A DNA stretch of 64,000 bases. Origin: Candidula unifasciata. Lineage: Eukaryota; Mollusca; Gastropoda; Stylommatophora; Geomitridae. The first letter of the stretch is position 1. Each line of letters starts with the position of its first letter. The position numbers and the translations under genes are program-made. Below the pieces are notes generated by a model. The model had not been told where the DNA came from. It made no database searches and saw only the letters and a program-made list of their open reading frames with translations. The stretch lies in contig CAJHNH020000717.1 of assembly GCA_905116865.2 (NCBI GenBank), forward strand, positions 1 to 64,000. Reading direction: 5' to 3'. Shown here piece by piece: positions 54,190-63,990 of this stretch.

Positions 54190-54388
54190 GTGTGTCTCAT
54201 TGAGGGGGAAACAAGAATAGACCACCTGGGTCTCCCTAATACGCGTGTTGTAAGAGTCGACTAATTGGGTGCATCTGCCTGAGAGGTCAGGAACCAACAG
54301 TCTGTGTACAGATAAGCCAGATATGTCAAACTGGAAGAAGACTAAAGTTCAGAGGTGACGTTGCAGCCGGTTAATGCAAAGAAGAATA
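54190..54388 (+). mobile_element. Family D repeat, diverged and internally shortened
   Basis: AAACAAGAATAGACC, GTGTTGTAAGAGTCGACTAA, GAGAGGTCAGGAACCAACAG and a shortened 3' part ending GGTTAATGCAAAGAAGAA. Confidence 0.8.
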
Positions 54389-54574
54389 ATGAACATGAAC
54401 TGTGACTGGGGAACTCGGTATAGAAGCAACAGAAATGTATATAAAACATGTGTCCAGCAAAAGAAAACATGTCCACCAAAGCTCCTTTTTCTTCTCTTCC
54501 ACCTTGTACCTCATCGAAGTGTCGGGGGAGATGTAATGTTCGTTGATGAGCTCTGTCAAGAGCACTATTAAGAC

Positions 54575-54860
54575 TGATGTTCAATTCTGTAAGGTTGTCC
54601 TAATGCCATCACTGCATATTTTCCGAGGTCTTCCACTCGCTCTGTACCCGTTGTAACGTTTTAGTGTGGCTCGCTGTGGCAGATAGTACCAGGGCATTCT
54701 TGTTAGGTGTCCAAACCCCTTCATTTGTTGTTCTTTGATGACCTGTAAGACTGGCTTTATTCCTAACATTCGTTTGATTTCATGAGTTCGTATTGTTTCG
54801 TCCTGAAACTCCTGCAGCTCTTCTAAGGCATTTTATCTCTATTGTCCAAAGCTTTGTCAC
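54575..54860 (-). pseudogene. Non-LTR retrotransposon ORF2 C-terminal fragment
   Basis: The minus strand reads MLGIKPVLQVIKEQQMKGFG, HLTRMPWYYLPQRATLKRYN and GYRASGRPRKICSDGIRTTL. The order and spacing match the fragment at 1-251 (LGLKPVIQFIEEQQMRWFGH). The conserved W of WFGH is G here and a stop precedes the start. Confidence 0.75.
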
Positions 54861-55180
54861 TGGGGAATAATACCATGTACCCTCTTTTTGTGTGTGAATC
54901 AATTGAAAAAAACCTTAGTTTCCGAACACCTGCCTTCTGGAGTATTTCGATTTATCAACACAAGCTTCTGGAAGAACAAACAGCAATGTCATCGCCCTCA
55001 CACCTCTCAGGCATATAATGCTTGTTCTTTTCTATATGTTCAGACTTCCCCTCCCCTCCCCCACTATCCCCCCCTACTCCACCACCCACACAGTGGAGAC
55101 ATACTTACCACAAAGTGTATATAAACTGAGGCTAGTTCTCACCACAAAATTGCAAAACCAACTTCAATTTTGTTTTTGGA
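54861..55180. other. Unassigned sequence
   Basis: No gene seen. Confidence 0.35.
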
Positions 55181-55184
55181 TGTT

Positions 55185-55350
55185 TGTGATTTCTCTTGGC
55201 AATTATCCATTTAGAAGTTTCACCTTGTACTGAACGGTCAGCTCTCAATCCCACTGTTGAAACCAACCCAAGGATGACTGCTGCAAATCGCCTGCAGCTG
55301 GGATCGAACCCGGCACAACAAAGTTACGAAGCGAATTTACAGCGTTTAAG
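55185..55350 (-). mobile_element. SINE-A copy, diverged and partial
   Basis: The minus strand carries GGGTTCGATCCCAGCTG (box B), GTTGGTTTCAACAGTGGGA and CTGACCGTTCAGTAC. Box A and the 3' end are eroded. Confidence 0.7.
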
Positions 55351-55357
55351 ACACATA

Positions 55358-55815
55358 CTTCTTCTTCTTCAGCATTCCGAGCCCTTGAGGTTCATTGCTG
55401 CAGATAAAACCCGCCTCCATTCATCTTTCTTGTTGGCCTTCTTTTTCCAGTAGGTAACACCAAGTTTTTGCAGGTTTCTCTGGATATTATCTCTCCATCG
55501 TCTTCTTGGTCTGCCTCGCGGTCTACTACCATTCATCTCCCTGGTGTTTACAATTTTTGCTTCTCTGCCATCTGACATTCTTTCAATATGCCCCAACCAT
55601 TTCAGTCTATTAACTCTCATGATGCCAGTGATCAGTGGTGATTTAAACAGATTATGAATTTCGTTGTTGCTTCTTACTCTCCATTCCCCGTTGTTTGCAT
55701 CATTGATGGGTCCAAAGATTTGTCGAAAGACTCTGTTTTCGAAAACATGCAATAAGGCTTCATCTCTTTAAGTTGTGCTCCATGTTTCTGAGCCATAAGG
55801 CACATACACCGAATG
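55358..55815 (-). pseudogene. RTE-like retrotransposon ORF2 C-terminus with (GAA)n tail
   Basis: The minus strand encodes YGSETWS, then RDEALLHVFENRVFRQIFGP, INRLKWLGHIERM-like (VNRLKWLGHIERMSDG), SRPRGRPRRRWRDNIQRNLQ and DEWRRVLSAAMNLKGSEC, stop. These are the thumb, W-L-G-H and RGRP-x-x-RW-x-D blocks of the RTE class. A stop separates TWSTT from RDEALL. The terminal TGA is followed at once by AGAAGAAGAAG, the 3' tail. The 127-codon intact stretch is the best-preserved ORF2 piece in the window. Confidence 0.85.
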
Positions 55816-55924
55816 TTATATTAGCGCTGGCAAAATTATACCCAACATAAGTGTTAGTACTGCATACTGTTGAGTACCCACCGAAAGAAGTCTGCATATA
55901 TTAAGGCCAGTTGCCACTTAATTG

Positions 55925-57035
55925 TTGATGCGAACAGCGTCGAGCAGGCCGTCTTTGAATCCCAGAACCTTTCCCTGGTACCTGCTTCAGGCTGAGTCGT
56001 CTTTCAAGCGTGTGTGTGTTTTAACATCCTTTTTGAAAAGAGTTCGAACTCACATTTCCTGGGACCAAATTAAGGCTAAGTCGACAAGGAAGTCAATGTC
56101 TTCACGCCGGCCGCCTTTACTTTCTAGGACTTTACCTGGGACGAATTTAAGGCTAAGTCGACAAGGAAACCAAAGTCTTCACGCCGGCCGCCTTTACTTT
56201 CTAGGACTTTACCTGGGACCAAATTAAGGCTAAGTCGAAAAGGAAGCCAAAGTGTTCACGCCGGCCGCCTTTACTTTCTAGGACTTTACCTGGGACCAAT
56301 TTAAGGCTAAGTCGACAAGGAAGCCAAAGTCTTCACCCCGGCCGCCTCTACTTTCTATGACTTTACCTATGACCAAATTAGGGCTAAGTCGACAAGGAAG
56401 CCAAAGTCTTCACGCCGGCCGCCTTTACTTTCATGGACTTTACCTGGGACCAATTTAAGGCTAAGTCGACAAGGAAGCCAAAGTCTTCACGCCGGCCGCC
56501 TTTACTTTCTAGGACTTTACCTGGGACCAAATTAAGGCTAAGTCGACAAGGAAGCCAAAGTCTTCACGCCGGCCGCCTTTACTTTCTAGGACTTTACCTG
56601 GGACCAAATTAAGGCTAAGTCGACAAGGAAGCCAAAGTCTTCACCCCGGCCGCCTTTACTTTCCAGGACTTTATCTGGGGCCAAATTAAGGCTAAGTCGA
56701 CAAGGAAGCCAAAGTCTTCACGCCAGCCGCCTCTACTTTCTAGGACTTTACCTGGGACTGACTTAAGGCTAAGTCGACAAGGAAGCCAAAGTCTTCACGC
56801 CGGCCACCTTTACTTTCTAGGACTTTACCTGGGATCAAATTAAGGCTAAGTCGACAAGGAAGCCAAAGTCTTCACGCCGGCCGCCTCTACTTTCTAGGAC
56901 TTTACCTGGGACTGACTTAAGGCTAAGTCTACCTGGAATCTGAAGTCATTTCTGGAAAAAGAAAGCCCGGCTCTGTTCGAATTTGAATGCACGACCTTCA
57001 GACCCGCAGGCTAGCGTCTAGCGGCTAAACATGGT
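55925..57035 (-). mobile_element. SINE-B copy containing an internal 77-bp minisatellite
   Basis: At the right end (56930-57035) the array passes into intact SINE-B head sequence: ACCTGGAATCTGAAGTCATT, AGCCCGGCTCTGTTCGAATT, then GACCTTCAGACCCGCAGGCT and GCGTCTAGCGGCTAAAC (tRNA-like head on minus). At the left (55925-56060) is another partial SINE-B. In between lie about 11-12 copies of a 77-bp unit that is itself SINE-B sequence. Confidence 0.88.
56064..56950. repeat. 77-bp minisatellite, about 11.5 units, born inside SINE-B
   Basis: The unit is GCCGGCCGCCTTTACTTTCT + AGGACTTTACCTGGGACCAA + ATTAAGGCTAAGTCGACAAG + GAAGCCAAAGTCTTCAC. Variants TTCACCCCGGCC and GGGACTGACTTAAGG recur in non-adjacent units. 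Confidence 0.95.
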
Positions 57036-57099
57036 GGCTGCCTCTTTGATGTCCACACAGAATCGTTATATACGCACCTGCACTCCGTCTGTGATAGGA

Positions 57100-57200
57100 T
57101 TAGTACTTTCAATACCACCTTTACTTCCCAGCACATTTTCTTGCACTTATTTAAAGCTTTTTAACTCAACGTCTGAACCCACCTTTGAAAAAAGGGGGAG
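57100..57200 (-). mobile_element. SINE-B fragment, diverged
   Basis: ACCTTTACTTCCCAGCACAT, TGCACTTATTTAAAGC and GTCTGAACCCACCTTTG follow the SINE-B order in reverse. Confidence 0.45.
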
Positions 57201-57204
57201 GGGA

Positions 57205-57480
57205 GAGGGGGATGGACAGATTTCTGGAACTTAATTGTCAAGATGGTGTCGCAAGTAGATGATTTTATTTTTTTATTTTTTGGGGGCCATGGTCTAACCG
57301 GAGTCTACTTTAAATGGGACCATTAAGGAAGTTTGAAAACACTATCACTGGTCCAACAAACCGGCAGTGGTTTATTTAGTCTTTGTAGAAAACTGAAGAG
57401 ATCTTAAGAACCGTGCGAATCGAACAGAAAGGTCCATTCCAGAGATTGCTTCCTGCCCTGGCGCATAAGGCTTTCCAGTA
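57205..57480. other. Unassigned sequence
   Basis: No gene recognised. Confidence 0.35.
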
Positions 57481-57483
57481 GTG

Positions 57484-57625
57484 GAGAAGAAGAAGAAGAA
57501 GAAGAAGAAGAAGAAGAAGAAGAAGAAGAAGAAGAAGAAGAAGAAGAAGAAGAAGAAGAAGAAGAAGAAGAAGAAGAAGAAGAAAAAGAAAAAGAAAAAG
57601 AAGAAGAAAAGAAGAAGAAGAAGAC
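57484..57625. repeat. (GAA)n microsatellite
   Basis: About 45 GAA triplets, with AAA interruptions toward the right. Confidence 0.95.
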
Positions 57626-57629
57626 AAGA

Positions 57630-58110
57630 TTTATGAAAGTTGATCTGCCACACCAGTGGCACGTATTACACAAACATATTGATTAACACTCATAGGAAGA
57701 AGTAAAAAGATAGCAGGACACATAAGGCAACATGAAAATCTATAGCATGAAGCTATAGAATTTGTGGGCCGGAGTTGGATTACCGATCCTCGTCTGCTTG
57801 TGGCAGGCACGTAGGATGGAGCAGATTATTCCTTGTAGTCTGTGGATTGTCTGTGTCACTCTAGAGCCGCTCCAATCACCAAAATATTGGGTTTTCTCTC
57901 TCCCTAACTTGGATGTACCACAAGCTAGAGATTTCCAACTAATCTAGCTGCTAATTGCTGAGAGTGAGCGATCAGTTTCTGGCTTGTCAGTTGTACAGTT
58001 GTGGCAGACTGAACAGGGGCTACAGTTGCTTGATTTATCTGACGGATGACAAGAGGGGTGAGAAATGCAGATGTTCCTGAGATGTTCGTGGACTTTACTC
58101 ACAGTATTTT
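57630..58110. other. Unassigned sequence
   Basis: No gene seen. Confidence 0.35.
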
Positions 58111-58114
58111 TGGA

Positions 58115-58404
58115 CATGCAATGTCTGTGGCTTAGGTGTTGCCAGCCGGACTCGTAATTCCAACGTACCGCGATCTAAACCCACTGCTAGTTGCGTGAAT
58201 TTTTTATCATGGTATGAGGCGTCGCAGGTCGACCCAACCTTAAATTGGTACCTGGCTGTATTTCCTGGGGAAGTAAAGACGGCCGGCGTAATGCTGACTA
58301 CATTAACCACCTAGTGCCGATTGATTTGTAAAAATATGGGCGCTCTACCCATATTTCCCATGCGCCTAAGGCGTAAAAGGGGATCTTTACTTACTGTATT
58401 TTTC
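58115..58404 (+). mobile_element. SINE-B body with alternative head, full length
   Basis: The head ATGTCTGTGGCTTAGGTGTT, CCGCGATCTAAACCCACTGC and TATCATGGTATGAGGCGTCG joins the standard body at AGGTCGACCCAACC and ends AAAAGGGGATCTTTAC. The head is of the same type as at 50950-51222. Confidence 0.9.
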
Positions 58405-58414
58405 TTAGACATAC

Positions 58415-58577
58415 AGAGGTAGCTCATTGTCTCTTCATCCATTTTTCAGTCTACACGCTGAAAAAATCATGAGAAATGCAATTAGTGAGATGGCCTGTAA
58501 CAGCTTCAATCAACTCATTTTGGAGGTAGACCTATCACAGAACTTGAATTTGCAGACGACACAGTTTTCCTTTTCTC
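58415..58577 (+). pseudogene. Reverse transcriptase palm fragment (F-A-D-D motif)
   Basis: Plus-strand frames read FFSLHAEKIMRNAISEMACN and, after a frameshift, GRPITELEFADDTVFLFS. The first corresponds to the block after the polymerase's QG-x-x-LSP region. The second contains F-A-D-D, the catalytic motif C of non-LTR reverse transcriptases (usually Y/F-A-D-D). This is the only palm fragment found. It is about 160 bp long, frameshifted, and followed by a SPIN-like insertion after 40 bp. Confidence 0.8.
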
Positions 58578-58617
58578 TGCTTTTTTTTTCTGTCTCACAT
58601 GCACACAGCACCGCAGG

Positions 58618-58829
58618 TTCTGCATCAGCAGCTCTCAACTGTGGGTCGTCTCCCTTTTTGGGACTCCAGCGACCCTCCCCCATGGGTGGCCTAAGACCAT
58701 CTAAAAGTTCATATTCACTGGAGTTATGAAGTAGCGACGAAAATAATTGTATTGTTGGAGGTCTCCACAACATGAAGAACTGTATTTAAGGGACCCGCGT
58801 TAGGAAGGTTGAGAACCTCTGTTCTGTAT
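58618..58829. mobile_element. SPIN-like hAT MITE (196 bp) with target duplication
   Basis: The element at 58626-58821 begins CAGCAGCTCTCAACTGTGGG; the other end read inward is CAGAGGTTCTCAACCTTCC. Flanks TTCTGCAT and TTCTGTAT form an 8-bp duplication with one mismatch. Internal GGTGGCCTAAGACCATCTAA, GTTATGAAGTAGCGACGAAA and CCACAACATGAAGAACTGTA match the remembered SPIN consensus more closely than the copy at 53120. Confidence 0.88.
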
Positions 58830-58834
58830 AGTCA

Positions 58835-59120
58835 ACGACTTCACAACTCACAAATTTTCAGAACTTATAAATTACTCATACTTATTGTTCATTTTGTTGT
58901 GCATTCTTCTGTAAAACCATCCGTTTGTGACTTCGGGAGAGTTACTGTCCCCTTCTCACCTTTGCTATTCTGTGCTTTATGAGCATCGGATCGCTTTCGG
59001 TTATTATGATAAATAAACAGGCATTATGTTTTTAGTCATGGAAAGTTTATGCTTCTTATAATAGTTTGCCATTGCATTTTGATTCATATATAGTCTTAAA
59101 TGACATAGTTCCGTCGCCGA
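58835..59120. other. Unassigned sequence
   Basis: No gene seen. Confidence 0.35.
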
Positions 59121-59124
59121 GTTA

Positions 59125-59555
59125 TTAAGTGCGTGGCGCGACACTGTAACCTACGGATTTAACTATGAATCCCTTTAAATTGTGCTCAACATGGTTTATA
59201 TTATAAATTACGGATTCAGAAAATAGCATGTGGTCTGTTGCCAGACCTGGCGGTGCCTTATGTGATTAATGTTGCAACTACTGATCAATTTTAGCTGATT
59301 CTTCTATCGACGATGAATTGTATATCTAGTCCGGACTGTTTATGATGACACTTTGACCGTTGCCTTGTGCATTTGATGCGTGTGTATGCAAATTTGCTGA
59401 GACTATAGTCTGCGTCCTTTATTCTCTCTTTAATATAGATTTTCCCTGTTTGCGGTAGGATATTATTAAAGCAACGGTCATTGTGTGTGGTTTTCGCTGG
59501 CAAAGGAACGGAGCTACTACAGGTGACCAATTTGTTATGAAGTTGGAACTGCGAG
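59125..59555 (+). repeat. Family E copy 4, diverged
   Basis: GGTGCCTTATGTGATTAATG, GTCCGGACTGTTTATGATGA, GATGCGTGTGTATGC and GCTGGCAAAGGAACGGAGCT follow the order of 1105-1690 with many changes. Confidence 0.55.
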
Positions 59556-59559
59556 TAGC

Positions 59560-59907
59560 TGATTGTCTGTCTGTTAAACATCATAAACCAGATGTCTGTC
59601 TGTTGGACATCATAAACAAGATGTCTGTCTGTTGGACATCATAAATCAGATGTCTGTCTGTTGGACATCATAAATCAGATGTCTGTCTGTTGGTAATCAT
59701 AAATCAGATGTCTGTCTCTTGGACATCATAAATCAGATGTCTGTCTGTTGGACATCATAAATCAGATGTCTGTCTGTTGGACATCATAATTCAGATGTTG
59801 TCTGACCTGTGGACATTATGAGTCAAATGCGGTCTGTGCACTGAACATCATAAATCAAATGTTGTCTGTCCATTCGAAATCATAAATTAGATGTTGTCTG
59901 TCCCCGT
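59560..59907. repeat. 29-bp minisatellite, first part
   Basis: The unit is GATGTCTGTCTGTTGGACAT + CATAAATCA, about 11 copies. It continues at 60185-60290 beyond a Family D insertion. Confidence 0.93.
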
Positions 59908-60184
59908 GTGTGTTCCAGGGCCCTTTTGTGCGGAAAACAAGAATAGACTCAATGTCTACCCAAAAGCGTGTCGTAAGAGTCGACTAAATGGGAGCTTTCT
60001 TCGAAGTCGAATTGCATCTGCCTGAGAGGCAAGGAACCAGCAGTCTGAATACAAATGGGTTAGATCTGTAAAACGGATGCACCCGCAACATTCAGGTTCT
60101 GAAACACGACAACAATCCAGAAGTAGATGAACAAACAGAACTGCCCGTCAGAGTTTCCAGCTGGTGAACGCGAAGAAGAGGAAG
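59908..60184 (+). mobile_element. Family D repeat inserted in the 29-bp array
   Basis: Full order from CCGTGTGTGTTCCAGGGCCC through GCGTGTCGTAAGAGTCGACT, GAGAGGCAAGGAACCAGCAG and GGTGAACGCGAAGAAGAGGA. Array units flank it on both sides. Confidence 0.9.
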
Positions 60185-60290
60185 ATGTCTGTCCGTTGGA
60201 TGTCATAAATCAGATGATGTCTGTCTGTTGGACATCGTAAACCAGATGTTGTCTGTGCATTAGACATCATAAATCAGATGTTATTGCAAT
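60185..60290. repeat. 29-bp minisatellite, second part
   Basis: Three to four units of GATGTCTGTCYGTTGGACRT type follow the Family D insertion. Confidence 0.9.
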
Positions 60291-60299
60291 AATACGACA

Positions 60300-60575
60300 A
60301 TCTTCTTCTTCTTCTTCGATCCTTCTGTCAGAAAACTTATATCAGGAGGCCGGTAGCCTTTATGAAAGCTATCGTGCAATCCATATCCTCTCATGTACCA
60401 TACAGTTTTGTCTTCAGTGTGGTTGGAACAGGCCAGATTGCGTCTCTGTTGTCAGCATACAGCACGACAATAATAAGTTATACAGTTTATTCCCTTTACA
60501 ATACCTTTTTTCTGGGGCAGAAGGTGCCGGTACTCACCATAAAGTGTCTTAAAGAGCATCGGTACTAAACACTAA
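60300..60575. other. Unassigned sequence
   Basis: Starts with a short (TTC)5 that may be another minus-strand element tail. No gene recognised. Confidence 0.35.
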
Positions 60576-60576
60576 A

Positions 60577-60800
60577 GTCGGCGTCTGTGGCTTAGGCGTT
60601 GCAAACGCGCATAGGAACGTCGGGGTGCCTGGTTCGATCCTAGCTCGGGCCTTGCGTTGGTTTCGACAATTGTATCGAGAAGCTGACCGTCCAGGTAGCA
60701 AGGGCAAACTAATGGACGTAAATTTGCCTAGAAAAATCACAACAGCCAAAAATGCTGGGGTTGGTTCTGCAACGTTGTGTAATGGACACACAATTAACAT
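60577..60800 (+). mobile_element. SINE-A, variant head
   Basis: GTCTGTGGCTTAGGCGTTGC head, box B TGGTTCGATCCTA, body GGTTTCGACAATTGTATCGA and GTTGGTTCTGCAACG, diverged 3' end. Confidence 0.88.
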
Positions 60801-61476
60801 ATAACTAACCGCAACGTGTCAGTAACAGTAGCATTACAAAAAGTGGTATCAAAAAGTGCGCTGATTCTGTTTAGCGTTGTGTTCTGCCAACAAAATAAAC
60901 ATCGCCATTAACAAAGCATTTAATTCGTTGAATTGTGGCTAAAAAGCTTAACGAAAAAAAAGGGGGAGGAGGGCGAAATACATAAGAACGTTTTGACAGC
61001 TGTCTTTATCATGTTGTTCGCCCTTCCCAAGTGACGTAGACAACTTTTCATCCAAAGTAGTAGTTGTTTAATGATTATGGTAATAAATAAACAGACGGTG
61101 CATTGATTGGCACTTATAGAAAGAAGTAGACAGATAGAAAGACAAACTAAACAACATAAAAATCGAAAGCTGTAGTTACCGTGCCGGGAATCGAACCGGT
61201 CAACTTAAAATTTTGTGTGCGCCTCGCTATGGAAACGAATGTGCTAAGAACAAAGTTAAGTGGGCACCCCTAAAAAATATGTCTTGACTGGTCATTTCTG
61301 TCGTACAGCTTGAAATCCACAACTATCAAAAACGGACAGAATTTATCTCAAACCACTGAAATGGCACCATGGGTTACAGAGATGTATATTAACGAAGCAT
61401 AGGTCGAATAACAAACACAGCAACAATTTACAATGATAGTAGGCTTCTTAGCACCGGCGACGATCATGCAATACAC
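60801..61476. other. Unassigned sequence
   Basis: GTGCCGGGAATCGAACCGGT near 61183 looks like an isolated inverted box B. No gene recognised. Confidence 0.35.
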
Positions 61477-61712
61477 TAGGTAGATTTTTAAATTCAGATT
61501 TTGCCCAGGCAGCGATCGCGTCTTTTCGATTTTCAACTGCCAAGGTATATTTTTACGTTCCCAACAATGCACACGGGCGTCCGATCACACCACCGAGAGA
61601 CAAGGGGGGAGTTACTAAAAGTCTAAGTCCACGTGAAAAAATCCCATCCCTCAACAGGGATTGAACCCGGAACCTCTAGCACTCGAGGCGGACACCATGC
61701 AGCCCCTAGTAA
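61477..61712 (-). mobile_element. Family C SINE-like repeat
   Basis: Collinear with 7434-7668. The minus-strand head reads GGTGTCCGCCTCGAGTGCTA then AGGTTCCGGGTTCAATCCC, with GGGTTCAATCC close to box B. Confidence 0.75.
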
Positions 61713-61879
61713 TGAAGGTGACTTGCGCAAGGACTTGGATTTAAGTGAGGAGGTTGCGCAATTCGCCGATATCAGTCTGTGGCCTGTGTCCGTCTTGATC
61801 CAACGGCAGGACAATGTGGAGACGATCCGAAATGGAAATAGGTGTAGTGGATGACCTAGGCGTCTTAAGTGCCATTTAC

Positions 61880-61906
61880 CCCCCCCCCCCCCCTTTTTTT
61901 TTCCCT
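61880..61906. repeat. Adjacent C-run and T-run
   Basis: About 14 C followed by about 9 T. Confidence 0.9.
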
Positions 61907-61949
61907 TTCCGCTACGCCCCCACACACACACACATAAAGACGCAACAGA

Positions 61950-62110
61950 TTGTGGCTTCTTCTTCGCGCTCACCAGCTTCAAACTCCGGTGGAACATTCT
62001 GGTTGTTCGTCCATTTCTGGACATAAGTAAAGTTTAATCCTGTTTACAGATATAGCTTATCTATACATTCAGTTGACTCTTCACCTCTCAGACGCACTCA
62101 TTGTTTGAGT
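61950..62110 (-). mobile_element. Family D 3' half, diverged
   Basis: GCTTCTTCTTCGCGCTCACC, GGTTGTTCGTCCATTTCTGG and a decayed middle to CCTCTCAGACGCACTC. Confidence 0.75.
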
Positions 62111-62147
62111 TAACTCATAATTAGTTACCTTTATTGACAAGATTGTT

Positions 62148-62366
62148 TGGAGCGTCTCTGAATAAGGCCCTGCGAGCGCGTAACTTCCAGGTGTCGGTTT
62201 CGATCCCGGCTGCATGTAATCTGGCAGCAGACCGATCGGCGTTGGTTTAGACACTGCTATGAAGAACCGACCGTACAAAGAGCAGTGAAAAACTACTGAA
62301 AGTACATTTGTATAGGCAAACAGCCAATAGATAACCGGGCTGGTTCCGAAGGATACGCAACTATAG
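62148..62366 (+). mobile_element. SINE-A, old diverged copy
   Basis: CTGCGAGCGCGTAACTTCC, box B GGTTTCGATCCC, GCGTTGGTTTAGACACTGCT, CCGACCGTACAAAG and GGATACGCAACTA follow SINE-A order with heavy divergence. Confidence 0.75.
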
Positions 62367-63024
62367 TGTGTTCACAAATTTGTGACGACGTTAAAAACAA
62401 AAAAAAAAGATTATATCTCAGCTGGAGTGGAACGTAAACTGATGAAATTATATGTTTATATTTACTTTATTCTCAACGTATATTCTCAACGTTATGTTAA
62501 AGTTGTTCCGACTTAACAAGTAATTAGAATTCATTTTTGGTTATTTTAGGTAAATAATATGCCATGAAGCTTGCTGGATTGCCTTTTACAAATTATACAG
62601 CATAAAGTTCAAATGTAACCAATCTACCGTTCACAAAAACACGTGTTTCTTTTTTCTTTTTAAAGTGAATTCTGAATAACATTACAACCATCGTGTTGAA
62701 ATTGTGACGTCGCGATCGAAAAATAAATTCCTAACAAGTAGTGAAAACGTAACTGTAGTAATGGTTACGCTTATTCACGTCCGTAGTGTGAGATTTGGTT
62801 TGTTACTTAACTAAAATTATACAACTGATGAAAATAACAAAGAAATTGGCTGTTTCAATACAGCTTGGCAAATGTTAAATGTTATTTATTCATGAAAACT
62901 CAACCTCTAGATGAAAATAGGAGCCGATACGAAACATCACATTCCAGTGATGAGTATTAACAGAGAAATTATGGGAAATACAACGGCACGAATTTTAAAA
63001 CTCACTTTAACTATGGGTGGGAGT
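62367..63024. other. Unassigned AT-rich sequence
   Basis: No gene seen. Confidence 0.35.
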
Positions 63025-63300
63025 CCCCGTGGCCAAGCGGCTAGACGCTCGCCGCGGATCGGAAGGTAATGGGTTCGCTCCCTGGCGGAGCCGGACTATT
63101 TTCAAAAATGACCTTGGGTCCCAGGTCGACCCAGCCTTGTGTGGGTACCGGGTGCAGACCCAGGAAGTAAAGGGGCCGGCGTGAAGCTGACCACATTACC
63201 TATCTTGTGCTGATTGGTCTATAAAAATATAGCTCTAGCCCTATATGCCCTATACACGTAAAGGCGTGGAAAAGGGTCCTTGACTTTACTTTTACTTTTA
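63025..63300 (+). mobile_element. SINE-B, full-length reference copy
   Basis: Box A TGGCCAAGCGG and box B GGGTTCGCTCC lie about 45 bp apart in a tRNA-like head (CCCGTGGCCAAGCGGCTAGA, GCGGATCGGAAGGTAATGGG). The body GACCTTGGGTCCCAGGTCGA, GGAAGTAAAGGGGCCGGCGT, GGTCTATAAAAATATAGCTC and CCCTATATGCCCTATACACG ends AAAGGGTCCTTGACTTTACT. This is the most complete copy and serves as reference for the others. Confidence 0.92.
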
Positions 63301-63730
63301 TAACTACGGGTCGTTATTAATTGCTTGTTGAGAGCATTATGTAACCCCCTTTCTCCCCGCCCAAAAACTGGCATTGTCAAGCATAGACCGGCTGCTGTTC
63401 TTGATGAGCCTAGATTTAGTACGTTAGATCACCTGTGCACCAAAGGCAGACACATTTTGTTACCTGTATTTCTAGGTTCTCTTTCATCTCCCTAGACTCC
63501 CGATTCTCGTTAGCTAGTTTAATGGGCGATAACATATATGTTCTCTGTGTATTTTGTTTTCGTTTGTTTTCCCCTAGTATTCTGCTTTTTCTATCGCCCT
63601 GGCTAATTCTGCCCTATACAAACATGTCATAAAATCAGCCTCACAGATGTTGATTGTAAAATTCCTGTCTAGAAAATTTCTTCCTTCTCTTTGTTTGCCT
63701 GAGCGTTTTTTCCTCTTGTAGAGAACGCCC
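63301..63730. other. Unassigned sequence
   Basis: No gene recognised. Confidence 0.35.
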
Positions 63731-63734
63731 CTAT

Positions 63735-63990
63735 TTTTCTACGCTTTCAGGCATGTTGGGCATAGAGTGCTAGGCCCGTATTTTGTAGACCAATCCGCAC
63801 TCGGTGCGTAATGTGCTCAACATCACGCCGGTCGCCTTTATTTCCCCTGGACTTCTCTTTGTACCCATTAAAAGCTGTGTCGATCTGGGAGCTAGGTCAT
63901 TTCTGAAATAAAAACTAGGGCTCCGTTCGAATTTGAACCTATGATCTTCAGACCCGCAGGCGAGAGTCTAACAGCTAGAGTAATGTGGAA
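63735..63990 (-). mobile_element. SINE-B, near full length
   Basis: The plus strand runs CGCTTTCAGGCATGTTGGGC, TGTAGACCAATCCGCACTCG, CATCACGCCGGTCGCCTTTA, GTGTCGATCTGGGAGC, CGTTCGAATTTGAACCTATG and GACCCGCAGGCGAGAGTCTA. The head is at the right, so the copy is on the minus strand. Confidence 0.88.
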
